A stretch of 64,000 nt of DNA from Pasteurella atlantica. GTDB taxonomy: Bacteria > Pseudomonadota > Gammaproteobacteria > Enterobacterales > Pasteurellaceae. The stretch covers positions 2,046,001-2,110,000 of the forward strand of contig NZ_OY856306.1 of assembly GCF_963693435.1 (NCBI RefSeq), given 5' to 3'. A program made the position numbers and the translations under genes. Positions 21,600 to 30,202 of this stretch are shown piece after piece. The notes below the pieces were generated by a model. The model saw nothing but the letters and a program-made list of their open reading frames with translations, ran no database searches and was not told the origin of the DNA. Position 1 is the first letter of the stretch; each line of letters begins with the position of its first letter.

Positions 21600-21627
21600 A
21601 GATGGGGGATTTTTAATAAATTTCAAG
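21600..21627 (-). promoter_or_regulatory. Sigma-32 heat-shock promoter of clpB
   Basis: Minus strand: -35 CTTGAAA (21621-21627), a 13-bp spacer, and -10 CCCCATCT (21600-21607). Both boxes match the RpoH consensus almost perfectly. Confidence 0.88.
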
Positions 21628-21666
21628 TAATAAAATAACAAGCAACTATTTTATTACGCAATATTT

Positions 21667-21720
21667 AAGCGGTAAGATAGTAATTAAAATTTGCAAATTT
21701 TGATCAACATCCTACCGCTT
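21667..21720. repeat. Inverted pair of uptake signal cores upstream of the RluA-family gene
   Basis: AAGCGGTA (21667-21674) and TACCGCTT (21713-21720) face each other around an AAAATTTGCAAATTTT segment. It has the same architecture as the pair at 480-533. It lies between the divergent clpB and pseudouridine synthase genes. Confidence 0.7.
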
Positions 21721-21786
21721 GCTTAATTAGAGCATATTCATATTTTTTGTTACAATGGCTCTTCTATTTTCTATCTATCAAATAAA

Positions 21787-22416
21787 ATGTATCAAAAATT
21801 TACAATCTGCTACCAAAATAACGACTTTATTGTTATAAATAAACCTGCGGGCATTAGTGTTCATAAAGATAATGAAGAAACAGGATTAACCTCACAACTT
21901 GCTCAACAGTTAGGCATAAAACAAGTGTGGTTGGTACATCGTTTAGATAAAGTAACTTCTGGTTTGTTGATCTTGGCATTAAAGCGTGAAGTAGCGGTCA
22001 CATTCTCGCAACTTTTTGCAAATCATCAAATTCAAAAAACGTATTGGGCATTGGCAACAGACAAACCGAGAAAGAAACAGGGAAAAATTGTGGGAGATAT
22101 GGAGCGTTCTCGTAATGGTGCGTGGAAACTGTGTCATAGTAAACAAAATCCTGCTATTACACAATTTCACTCTCGCTCAATTGAACCCAACCTACGCCAT
22201 TTTATTTTACAACCTAAAACAGGTAAAACCCATCAATTACGTGTTGCAATGAAAAGTTTAGGTAGCCCAATTTTGGGGGATAAACTTTATAGTGGGGAAA
22301 ACGCTGATCGTGTTTATTTACACGCTTATCGATTAGAATTTATCTATCAAAATCAACCAATCAAAATAAGCTGTGTTCCTCAAAAGGGAGTATTGTGGCC
22401 AAAGCTAGATATCTAA
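21787..22416 (+). CDS. RluA-family RNA pseudouridine synthase (HI0042-like)
   Basis: Stand-alone RluA-type pseudouridine synthase of 209 residues, resembling an uncharacterised H. influenzae paralogue group. The catalytic motif HRLDKVTSGLLILAL contains nucleophile D54. PKTGKTHQLRVAMKSLGSPILGDKLY is the conserved C-terminal motif. No S4 domain is present. The RNA target is unknown. It diverges from clpB. Confidence 0.88.
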   Translation: MYQKFTICYQNNDFIVINKPAGISVHKDNEETGLTSQLAQQLGIKQVWLVHRLDKVTSGLLILALKREVAVTFSQLFANHQIQKTYWALATDKPRKKQGKIVGDMERSRNGAWKLCHSKQNPAITQFHSRSIEPNLRHFILQPKTGKTHQLRVAMKSLGSPILGDKLYSGENADRVYLHAYRLEFIYQNQPIKISCVPQKGVLWPKLDI

Positions 22417-22449
22417 AAAAATCGAGAATTGACAAATTTAATTCCTCAC

Positions 22450-22477
22450 GTAGAGACAGGGCATGCCCTGTCTCTAC
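22450..22477. repeat. 28-bp perfect palindrome, copy 1
   Basis: The half-site GTAGAGACAGGGCA is followed immediately by its exact reverse complement, with no loop. A second copy occurs at 56158-56181. It is intergenic, between the convergent RluA-family gene and rimO, with an uptake signal core nearby (22524-22532). No U-run follows, so it is a dispersed repeat rather than a standard terminator. Confidence 0.8.
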
Positions 22478-22612
22478 AATATATTTATACATCAATAAGT
22501 TATATTAAAAATCAATAAAATATAGCGGTTAGATCTAGTTTAAAATTTACAATTTTTATGCTTGCTTTTCTTAATAGCATCTACATAATCATTATTGATT
22601 TTAAGAAAAAAT

Positions 22613-23947
22613 CTAAACTAACATTCCCCACAAATCATACTCATCAGCCTCTGTAATGGCTACATTTACCACTTCACCAACTTGTATTTCTGCATTTTTA
22701 GAATTATCCACATAAACTAAACCATCAATTTCAGGAGCATCTGCCATTGAACGACCGATAATATTTTCATCGTTAATCTCATCAATAATCACCGCCAATG
22801 TTTTGCCCACTTTTTGTTGTAAACGCTGTGCGGAAATTTGTTGTTGAAGTTGCATAAAGCGATGAAAACGTTCTTCTTTCACTTCTTCTGACACTTGATT
22901 TGGCATATCTGTTGCCGTTGCACCATCAACAGGGCTAAATTTAAAACAGCCCACTCGGTCTAACTGTGCTTCTTTTAAGAAATCTAATAGCAGTTGAAAA
23001 TCCTCTTCTGTTTCATCTGGAAAGCCGACAATAAAAGTAGAACGTAAGGTTAATTCAGGGCAAATTTCACGCCATTTTTTAATACGTTCAAGAGTACGAT
23101 TAATGGAACCGGGGCGTTTCATTGCTTTTAATATTTTAGGGCTAGCGTGTTGTAATGGAATATCTAAATACGGCAGAATTTTACCTTCCGCCATTAACGG
23201 AATTAAATTATCAACGTGTGGATAAGGATAAACATAATGCAAACGCACCCAAATACCGAGTGAACCTAATTCTTCACATAAGCTAATTAAATTATTTTTT
23301 ATCGGTTTCCCTTGCCAAAATACCGTTTTTGATTGGCTTTCTTTACCTTGTTCTAAAGAATAGGCAGAAGTATCTTGTGACACGACTAACAATTCTTTTA
23401 CCCCTGAATCTCGTAGCCGTTTCGCTTCATCTAAAACCTGTGTGATAGAACGGCTCTCTAATTTTCCTCGCATTGAAGGAATAATACAGAAAGTACAATG
23501 ATGGTCGCAGCCTTCAGAAATTTTCAAATACGCATAGTGTTTTGGGGTTAATTTAACGCCTTGTGCAGGAACAAGGTTTACATAAGGATTATATTCAGGC
23601 TTTGGTACATATTTATACACTTGTTGCATTACTGCTTCATAGCTGTGAGGACCTGTGACCTCAAGTACTTTAGGATGAACTTCACGAATACGATCTTCTT
23701 TTGCTCCCAAACAACCAGTGACAATCACTCGCCCATTTTCGGCTAAGGCCTCCCCTATTGTTTCTAACGACTCTTGTACTGCACTATCAATAAACCCACA
23801 AGTATTGACAATAACCAAATCTGCATTTTCATAACTTGGAATAATGTTATAACCATCAGTACGTAATTCCGTTAAAATACGTTCTGAATCCACTAAATTT
23901 TTAGGACAACCTAAACTGACAAAACCAATATTTGGCATACTATTCAT
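22613..23947 (-). CDS. rimO: Ribosomal protein S12 methylthiotransferase RimO
   Basis: Radical-SAM enzyme that adds a methylthio group to an aspartate of ribosomal protein S12. The N-terminal MTTase domain ([20 protein letters not shown] and VTGCLGAKE) supplies one Fe-S cluster. The radical-SAM motif [11 protein letters not shown] supplies the second. A C-terminal TRAM domain closes the 444-residue protein. It starts at an ATG close to [10 protein letters not shown] and stands alone upstream of the palindrome region. Confidence 0.97.
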   Translation of the reverse strand: MNSMPNIGFVSLGCPKNLVDSERILTELRTDGYNIIPSYENADLVIVNTCGFIDSAVQESLETIGEALAENGRVIVTGCLGAKEDRIREVHPKVLEVTGPHSYEAVMQQVYKYVPKPEYNPYVNLVPAQGVKLTPKHYAYLKISEGCDHHCTFCIIPSMRGKLESRSITQVLDEAKRLRDSGVKELLVVSQDTSAYSLEQGKESQSKTVFWQGKPIKNNLISLCEELGSLGIWVRLHYVYPYPHVDNLIPLMAEGKILPYLDIPLQHASPKILKAMKRPGSINRTLERIKKWREICPELTLRSTFIVGFPDETEEDFQLLLDFLKEAQLDRVGCFKFSPVDGATATDMPNQVSEEVKEERFHRFMQLQQQISAQRLQQKVGKTLAVIIDEINDENIIGRSMADAPEIDGLVYVDNSKNAEIQVGEVVNVAITEADEYDLWGMLV

Positions 23948-23976
23948 AAAATTATCTCAATAATCACTCAAAAAAA

Positions 23977-25134
23977 CTATTTTAACAGTTGCGTTAAAAT
24001 ATCTAAATAGATCAATCCCGATTTGGCAAGATCTTCACAACTCACACACTCATCAACTTTATGAATGGTTTTATTCAAAGGTCCAAATTCTATAATTTCC
24101 GCTCCCATTTGAGCAATAAAACGTCCATCTGACGTTCCCCCTGATGTGTCTAATTTAGGCGTAATATTTGCAAATTTTTCAATTGATCGTACCGCTATAT
24201 CAATCAATTTACCTTCTGCAGTTAAAAATGGGTTGCCTGATAAATTCCACTCAATACGGTATTTCAACTGGTGTTTTGCTAACAACTCTTCGACAATATT
24301 TTTAATTATTTCCGCATTGATTTCTGTACTAAAACGTAAATTAAACTGCACATAAAGTTGTGCAGGAATGACATTATTACTGCCCGTCCCTGCATGAATA
24401 TTGGCAATCTGTAAACTTGTTGCAGGAAAAAAATCATTACCCTTATCCCATTGATAATTCACTAACTCATCTAACATTGATGTTGCTTTATGCACGGGAT
24501 TTTCTGCTAAATGAGGATAAGCTACGTGTCCTTGAACGCCCTCAATATAAAGATCCGCAGTGATAGAACCTCGACGCCCATTTTTAATCGTATCGCCTAA
24601 CTTTTGACTACTCGATGGTTCTCCAACCACACAATAATGAACCACTTCATTACGTGCCATTAATGTTTCCACTACTTTAACTGTTCCATCTTTTGCAGCC
24701 GCTTCTTCATCAGAAGTAATCAACAACGCCACTTTACCTTTGTGATCTGGATTATTTTTTACAAAGTCACGAACGGCAATTACCATTGCGGCAAGTGAAC
24801 CTTTCATATCCGCCGCACCACGTCCATAAAGCGTATCATCCACAATCTCTGCACTAAATGGAGGATATTGCCATTGTGACTCATCGCCTACTGGCACAAC
24901 ATCAGTATGTCCTGCAAAAGCGATACAAGGTGAAGTTTCTTTGTCATTACTTTTACCGAGAGTTTCACCGTGAGTTGCCCATAGATTTAAAGTATCCCCA
25001 AATTCAAGCCACTCAATATTAAAACCTTCTTTGGCTAAAATATCAGCTATCACTTTTTGACAGCCTTTATCCTCAGGACTTATAGACTCTCGCTGAATTA
25101 AATTGCAAGCGAGATCAATAATTTCAGTTTTCAT
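23977..25134 (-). CDS. dapE: Succinyl-diaminopimelate desuccinylase
   Basis: M20 metallohydrolase of the lysine/meso-diaminopimelate pathway; it removes succinate from N-succinyl-L,L-DAP. Metal-binding segments [25 protein letters not shown] and [14 protein letters not shown] are visible. [23 protein letters not shown] is the conserved C-terminal motif. At 385 residues it is standard. It starts one base after the upstream yffB-like stop, indicating a two-gene operon. Confidence 0.97.
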   Translation of the reverse strand: MKTEIIDLACNLIQRESISPEDKGCQKVIADILAKEGFNIEWLEFGDTLNLWATHGETLGKSNDKETSPCIAFAGHTDVVPVGDESQWQYPPFSAEIVDDTLYGRGAADMKGSLAAMVIAVRDFVKNNPDHKGKVALLITSDEEAAAKDGTVKVVETLMARNEVVHYCVVGEPSSSQKLGDTIKNGRRGSITADLYIEGVQGHVAYPHLAENPVHKATSMLDELVNYQWDKGNDFFPATSLQIANIHAGTGSNNVIPAQLYVQFNLRFSTEINAEIIKNIVEELLAKHQLKYRIEWNLSGNPFLTAEGKLIDIAVRSIEKFANITPKLDTSGGTSDGRFIAQMGAEIIEFGPLNKTIHKVDECVSCEDLAKSGLIYLDILTQLLK

Positions 25135-25135
25135 T

Positions 25136-25480
25136 TTATTTTAATTTCGCTGTATATTCATTTGCATTAAAACCAAGTAACATAACATCATCTTTAATGG
25201 TAATTGGACGCTTAATTAACGTAGGATTTTCCAATAATACTTTTAATGCTAACTCACGATTCAAATTATCTTTAATTTCCGAATCTAAATTCCGCCAAGT
25301 CGTAGAGCGTTTATTAACCAACTTATCCCAACCTAAAATAGCTTCTATATTAATTAACCAATCTTTATCTAATCCATCCACACGATAATCGTGTAACCTT
25401 GCTGGTAAATTATTATCCACACACCATTTCAATGCTTTTTTAACTGTATCACAATTTTTTATGCCATAAAGAGTAATCAT
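25136..25480 (-). CDS. yffB: ArsC/Spx-family protein YffB
   Basis: Thioredoxin-fold protein of 114 residues related to arsenate reductase. The N-terminal [16 protein letters not shown] holds the single conserved cysteine C10 of the YffB group. The KRSTTWRNL and PTLIKRPI segments are typical. The biochemical role is undefined, possibly a glutathione-linked reductase. It sits directly upstream of dapE, an arrangement shared with E. coli. Confidence 0.9.
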   Translation of the reverse strand: MITLYGIKNCDTVKKALKWCVDNNLPARLHDYRVDGLDKDWLINIEAILGWDKLVNKRSTTWRNLDSEIKDNLNRELALKVLLENPTLIKRPITIKDDVMLLGFNANEYTAKLK

Positions 25481-25918
25481 TTTTTGATCCTATTATTTTT
25501 CTAGAATGAGAATAAGTTTAACAAAATTTGAAAGGTTTTTATATCATAACCATCAGTTAAATAGGTTTGTTATAGGATTGTTTAATTTTATGTAAATTTG
25601 AAAAAAGTTGCATTTATCTAACCGCTTATAAAACGCTATTTTTACAATCCTTATCGCAAAATTAAAATAAGTTTTATTTTTAGATAAGAATTTCGATTAT
25701 AGTCGCATAAATATACTCACACAAAATTATCACTATGAATAAACCAACCACAACATAACCATTTGATATTAAATGAAAAATAACACCATAAAAATAGACA
25801 AATAAAAATATTCTCTTAATTAATTTATCTTCTTTATAGATAAAAAACCCACTAATGCGGTAGAATATACCCATACAAAAAACATAATAATGCAATAATA
25901 AATATAAGGAGTTTTTGA
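25481..25918. other. Left edge of the accessory island
   Basis: This 438-bp region is more AT-rich than the core on its left. It holds a reverse-oriented uptake signal core with its TTGCA tail (25605-25628) and a weak small reading frame (listed separately). No tRNA or integrase attachment site is recognisable here. Confidence 0.5.
25680..25874 (-). CDS. Possible small membrane protein
   Basis: Short frame of 64 codons starting MGIFYRISGFFIYKEDK. It has two hydrophobic stretches (IFLFVYFYGVIFHLIS and VVVGLFIVIILCEYIYA) and charged ends, so it reads like a small membrane protein rather than random sequence. No ribosome site is visible at the ATG, and base composition alone could generate such a frame. 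I do not recognise a family. It diverges from the AlbA_2 gene. Confidence 0.3.
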   Translation of the reverse strand: MGIFYRISGFFIYKEDKLIKRIFLFVYFYGVIFHLISNGYVVVGLFIVIILCEYIYATIIEILI

Positions 25919-27355
25919 ATGACGCCAACAGAAATACAACATTTAATCTTAAATGGTGAAAAAATAGATGTTGAATTTAAAGAATCAAAAACAACATTAA
26001 CAAAAGATGTATTTGATACGGTCTGCTCATTCAATAATAGAAATGGTGGTCATATTTTATTAGGTATCAATGATAACAAAGAGATTATTGGTATCAATAA
26101 ACAAAAAGCTGAAAAAATTATTAAGGAATTTACAACAGCCATTAATAACCCTCAAAAAATATTTCCTCCTTTGTATTTAATTCCTGAAAAAATTGAAATC
26201 AATAATAATTTAATTATCTATATACGCGTTCCCGAAGGTTATCAAGTCTGTCGTCATAACGGCAAAATTTTGGATCGCTCCTATGAAGGGGATATTAATA
26301 TTACAAATAACTCAGAACTTGTTTATAAAATGTATGCAAGAAAACAAAATACTTATTTTGTGAATAAAGTATATCCAAACTTAAAAATAGATTTTTTAGA
26401 TACTAAACTTATCAGTAAAGCCCGAAAAATGGCAAAAAATAAATTACCTAATCATCCTTGGGGTGAGATGGACGATCAGGAAATGCTTCGAAGTACCAAC
26501 CTGATTTTAGTTGATCCTGAAACGAATAAAGAAGGAATTACTTTAGCTGCTATCCTTTTATTTGGTAAAGATAATTCTATTATGTCTGTCCTCCCTCAAC
26601 ATAAAACTGATGCTATTTTTAGAGTTGAAAATCAAGATCGCTATGATGATCGAGATGTTGTTATTACAAATTTAATTGATAGCTACGAGCGACTGCTCGC
26701 ATTCGGTCAGAAACACCTTAATGATTTATTTTTTTTAGATGGTATTCACAATATCAGTGCAAGAGACTGTATTTTACGAGAAATTATTTCTAATACGTTA
26801 GTACATCGAGATTATTCAAGTGGTTTTCCTGCTAGAATTATTATTGATAATGAAGCAATCACAATAGAAAATAGCAATTTAGCTCACAAAATGGGAACAT
26901 TAGATCTGCTACAGTTTAAACCTTATCCTAAAAACCCCACTATTTCTAAAGTATTTAGAGAAATGGGACTTGCAGATGAGCTAGATTCTGGAATGAGAAA
27001 CACTTACAAATATACAAAATTATACTCGGATAGCATCCCATTATTTGAGGAAGGTAATATTTTTAAAACAATTATACCTTTAAGAAAAATTGCAACTCAA
27101 AAAGTAGGTAATGCCTCTCAGGATGTCTCTCAGGATGTCTCTCACAATGTCCCTAAGAATATTACACCATATTCCAAAGAAGAACGTATTCTTATTATAA
27201 AAAAACACATAAAAGAAAATAATAAAATTACCCGTAAAGCTATAGCTGATGAACTCGGTGTAGATCTAAAAACCATTCAACGAGACATCAACAAAATTGA
27301 TAATCTAAAATACATTGGTCGAGGCAGTAACGGTCACTGGGAATTTGAAGAATAG
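25919..27355 (+). CDS. AlbA_2-domain ATP-binding protein with C-terminal HTH (COG2865-like)
   Basis: Protein of 478 residues. The N-terminal AlbA_2 (Schlafen-like) domain has EKIDVEFKESKTTL and CSFNNRNGGHILLGINDN. A GHKL-type ATPase region follows at about 280-360, with REIISNTLVHRDYSSG as N-box and EMGLADELDSGMRNTYKY as the downstream motif. A low-complexity SQDVSQDVSHNVPKN linker leads to a C-terminal helix-turn-helix (RKAIADELGVDLKTIQRDINKI). The start has an AAGGAG site. Members are annotated as transcriptional regulators or helicase-related, and some lie in defence or mobile regions. Its function here is unknown. It is the first gene of the accessory island and points toward the integrase array. 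Confidence 0.8.
   Translation: MTPTEIQHLILNGEKIDVEFKESKTTLTKDVFDTVCSFNNRNGGHILLGINDNKEIIGINKQKAEKIIKEFTTAINNPQKIFPPLYLIPEKIEINNNLIIYIRVPEGYQVCRHNGKILDRSYEGDINITNNSELVYKMYARKQNTYFVNKVYPNLKIDFLDTKLISKARKMAKNKLPNHPWGEMDDQEMLRSTNLILVDPETNKEGITLAAILLFGKDNSIMSVLPQHKTDAIFRVENQDRYDDRDVVITNLIDSYERLLAFGQKHLNDLFFLDGIHNISARDCILREIISNTLVHRDYSSGFPARIIIDNEAITIENSNLAHKMGTLDLLQFKPYPKNPTISKVFREMGLADELDSGMRNTYKYTKLYSDSIPLFEEGNIFKTIIPLRKIATQKVGNASQDVSQDVSHNVPKNITPYSKEERILIIKKHIKENNKITRKAIADELGVDLKTIQRDINKIDNLKYIGRGSNGHWEFEE
27116..27151 (+). repeat. Three tandem 12-bp repeats within the AlbA_2 gene
   Basis: Two exact copies and one diverged copy of TCTCAGGATGTC encode (S-Q/H-D/N-V)3 in the linker before the HTH. 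Copy-number change would keep the reading frame and only alter linker length. Confidence 0.7.
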
Positions 27356-27403
27356 CCCTCATAAATAAACCTATATAAAATCATAACCAAACAGGAGGGT
27401 ACG

Positions 27404-28207
27404 ATGTTACTCATCTCCCTTTTTATCCTTCTATTACTTATCCAATACCACTACCCAAAACCACAAAAATCTTATTGCACAAAACCCAACCCCACTCAAC
27501 CCAATACCCATAAAAATCATCCTAAACCTCAATGGGTTATTGATAAAATCATTTATCTTAAAGCGACAATGGGAAAACAAGCAGGTTGTAGAAAAATAGC
27601 CAATACCTTTAATCGACTACACACTACTGAAAAAGTAGGCAAAACTTTTGTGGCAAATACTATCCGTAAACATCAATATAAAATTCAACAACAACGTTAT
27701 AGAATAAAGCAAAAATTACCTCTAGAAGTGGCAATCAACCATACTTGGGCAATGGATTTAAGTTTTTACTCCTCCCAAATGCTACTGGGTATTCTCGATC
27801 ACGGATCTCGTAAATTACTTTATTTACAACCCATCAAAAATAAATCCAGTTGGATGTTACTCGGTTATCTATGCCTAACCATTGCAAAATATGGCAAACC
27901 TCAAAAGGTACGCACAGATAATGAAATTATTTTTAATAGTTTTGTGTTTAAAACTTTTTTAAAATTAGTCAATATCAAAAAACAAACTACACCTGTAGCT
28001 TCACCGTGGTGCAATGGCAGAATAGAGAGATTATTTGGCACACTTAAGCCGATGATTAAAACGCATTATATTGAAAGTTATTTTACGTTAAACAGTTTTT
28101 TAACTCTGTTTAAATATTGGTACAACAACCAACGCACTCATCAAAATTTGAAAGGGAAAACACCAAATGAAGTTTGGTATCAAAACAATAAAAACAGACA
28201 TAAATAA
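27404..28207 (+). CDS. DDE integrase/transposase with hydrophobic N-terminus, copy 1
   Basis: Retroviral-integrase-fold (rve) protein of 267 residues. The catalytic triad is D118 (TWAMDLSF), D172 (RTDNEIIF) and E208 (NGRIERLFG), with the classic 35-residue D-E spacing. A helical, probably DNA-binding region (45-105) precedes it. Residues 1-14 (MLLISLFILLLLIQ) are strongly hydrophobic, which is unusual for a transposase. The strong ribosome site AGGAGGG seven bases before this ATG shows the segment is translated. It is one of three near-complete copies in an array with cdiA pieces. From 27833 to 28441 it looks identical to copy 3. I recognise only the superfamily, not an IS family, and see no left terminal repeat. 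Confidence 0.8.
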   Translation: MLLISLFILLLLIQYHYPKPQKSYCTKPNPTQPNTHKNHPKPQWVIDKIIYLKATMGKQAGCRKIANTFNRLHTTEKVGKTFVANTIRKHQYKIQQQRYRIKQKLPLEVAINHTWAMDLSFYSSQMLLGILDHGSRKLLYLQPIKNKSSWMLLGYLCLTIAKYGKPQKVRTDNEIIFNSFVFKTFLKLVNIKKQTTPVASPWCNGRIERLFGTLKPMIKTHYIESYFTLNSFLTLFKYWYNNQRTHQNLKGKTPNEVWYQNNKNRHK

Positions 28208-28441
28208 GCGGTATGATTTATACTAAAATTTGCAACTTTTAACTGTCCGCAGAGAACAGGGTATAATTATAGTTAAAATTTAGGTTTTTAAAGTAACTTT
28301 TAAAAATCAGTGATTAAAATCTAAAAAAATTTGCTAGAAATAAAAAATCGCCTGCTTAATTTATAAAAAAGCAGGCAGATTTAGACTAAAAATCACTCAA
28401 TCATAGTTAAAGAAAGAGCTGTCCGTAGTGCGGACAGGACA
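28208..28441 (+). repeat. Conserved tail of integrase unit 1, ending in the GGACA hairpin
   Basis: The tail shared by all integrase units has, in order: an uptake signal core; a possible promoter (28239-28267); an inverted repeat GCCTGCTT/AAGCAGGC (28350-28376) followed by a T-run on the minus strand; and a terminal hairpin CTGTCCG-TAGTG-CGGACAG (28419-28437) ending GACA at 28441. Sequence homologous to cdiA starts at the next base. On the minus strand the end reads 5'-TGTCC, compatible with the TG terminus used by DDE integrases. Confidence 0.8.
28239..28267 (+). promoter_or_regulatory. Candidate promoter in the integrase unit tail
   Basis: TTAACT (28239-28244), a 17-bp spacer, then a perfect TATAAT (28262-28267). 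The same arrangement is kept in the other units at 31056-31084, 32552-32580 and 33508-33536. It would transcribe rightward through the tail hairpins and antisense into the neighbouring cdi sequence. Confidence 0.45.
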
Positions 28442-30034
28442 ATTTTCTTCCGCTCCAGTGAGTAAATTAACGTTCTTACCTCGTAAGCTAACATCACCTC
28501 CAGCCGAAACCTTAGAAGCAATAAGATTTAAATCATCACCTGCAATAACAGTATTATTACCATTACGACTATTAATGATACTTCCTGTTAAAGAAGTACT
28601 AGCACCTTTTTGATCAAGGCTTGATCTAGACTTCCCATAACCAATGCTGGCAACACCGCCTGATAAACTAGCCGTAAATCCTGATTTTTTGGTTTGTTTA
28701 AAGTCATTATGACGAGAATAATTTTTAGCGGCTTCAATAGTAACCTTACCACCTGCTTCTACTGAGGTACCATCATCACTAAGAATATTACTCCCTGTAA
28801 TATTAATATCTGCATCTTTACCACTTTGAACAGCAACTGTTTTTCCCGTGATATTTGATGAAATAGCAACATTATTTTGATTATCATATCTTCTTATTGT
28901 TTTAGTGGTTGATAACGATAAAAATCCTTTATGTTTATCATAGGTCGCACCTTTAATTCTTTCTTTATCACGCCCCTCACTAATCTCTACCCCTTTTTCA
29001 CCACGAATACCTATATGACCAGCCGTACTGTTAATATCACCTTGACGGATATTCACTTTATCGCCCGCCTTAATAACAATAGAGGTATTTGAATTAATGT
29101 TACTGCCCACTTCTTGCTCAATAGATAATTGGCGATGATTTTTATCAGTTAGCTTACCAAAACCTTCTTTTCTTAAAGTTTTGACCGTATCAATATTTAC
29201 TGAACCATTTTTAGCAATTAATTGTGTGATACCTTTATTCTGAGCATTGTTAGTGATTTTTGCTCCTTTCAAATTAATATCATTTTCTGTTTGTACAACA
29301 ATCGCATTCAAAGCATCAGCTTTATCTGAACCTGTTAGGTGTAAACCAGCTACACGGTCAATCACTGTACCACTACTTAACTCACTACCATTGCCATAAC
29401 TTGATGTTGTTGTTTTAATATCAACGGTCTTACCTTTTACAAATAACTTATCTTCAGCAGTGACAGAACCACCGTCAATATTTACTTTGTTCGTGGCATC
29501 AATATTAACAGAGCCACCCACAACCTTACCTGTAATATTAAGATTATTTGCTCTTAGCGTATTACCATCAAAACCAACAATAGCACCTTGAGTATCAATA
29601 TCACCACTTTTTAAGTCAATATATTTAGCACTAATTAAACTGCCTGCTGTATTAACATCAGTATTGCGACTGCGTAGATAAACTTTAGGTACAGTAACCG
29701 TCTGTTTTGTGCCATCAGCTAAGGTAATTTCTTGATTTTCCAACCATACTAAATCGGTAGTTAAACGTCTCATTTGACTAGGCGAGAGTTTAACCCCTGA
29801 TTTTATATCATATTGCTCTGCAAACTCAGCACCATTATCAAGTAATGCCTTATACTGCTCTAAGTCATTATAATATCCTAACGCAAAACGACGCCCTGTG
29901 AGTTTTGTAATTTGATCTTGTATTAAACGTTGCTCATAATACATATCACCAATGCGTTTGTGCATATCTGGTTTTACTCCAATTACACAATAACTATCTA
30001 AGTTTTGCTGTTTTTCTACAAGAAATAAGTTCAT
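28397..30034 (-). pseudogene. Truncated internal piece of cdiA (fragment 1)
   Basis: A 545-codon frame of which 28442-29974 is homologous to cdiA 37490-39018, that is CdiA residues about 3763-4273. This covers the KPDMHKRIGDMYYEQR region and the start of the second FHA repeat block. It has no signal peptide, no TPS domain, no toxin tip and no ribosome site of its own. Its first 20 residues are unrelated to CdiA, and its last 14 codons come from the integrase unit tail. From 28442 to 29008 it differs from cdiA at only three positions (28646, 28649, 28679); beyond that point it differs every few bases. It is probably a silent donor or relic rather than an expressed gene. Confidence 0.85.
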
Positions 30035-30202
30035 ATATTTATGCTTTTGTTTAACTTATCAAGTTATAATCCATTTCAGTGATTTTAGATACTACTAAAA
30101 ATAATACCATAGCAGATTTTGGTTGTATTCAACAATCTATATTATTTTAAAAAATAATAATGTATTTTACTTCACTACAATAGTCATAAATAAAAACTAA
30201 CA
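29975..30202. other. Spacer between cdiA fragment 1 and integrase copy 2
   Basis: This 228-bp AT-rich stretch is not homologous to cdiA. It should contain the left end of integrase unit 2, but I see no inverted copy of the TGTCC terminus and no ribosome site before copy 2. Confidence 0.5.

Noticed and set aside
25852-26034. Minus-strand frame of 60 codons opposite the start of the AlbA_2 gene
   Set aside because: It overlaps the ribosome site and first conserved codons of the AlbA_2 gene and has no features of its own.
28243-28259. LexA box in the integrase unit tail (CTGTCCGCAGAGAACAG)
   Set aside because: The half-sites CTGT and ACAG are separated by nine bases instead of eight, so it does not fit the SOS box.
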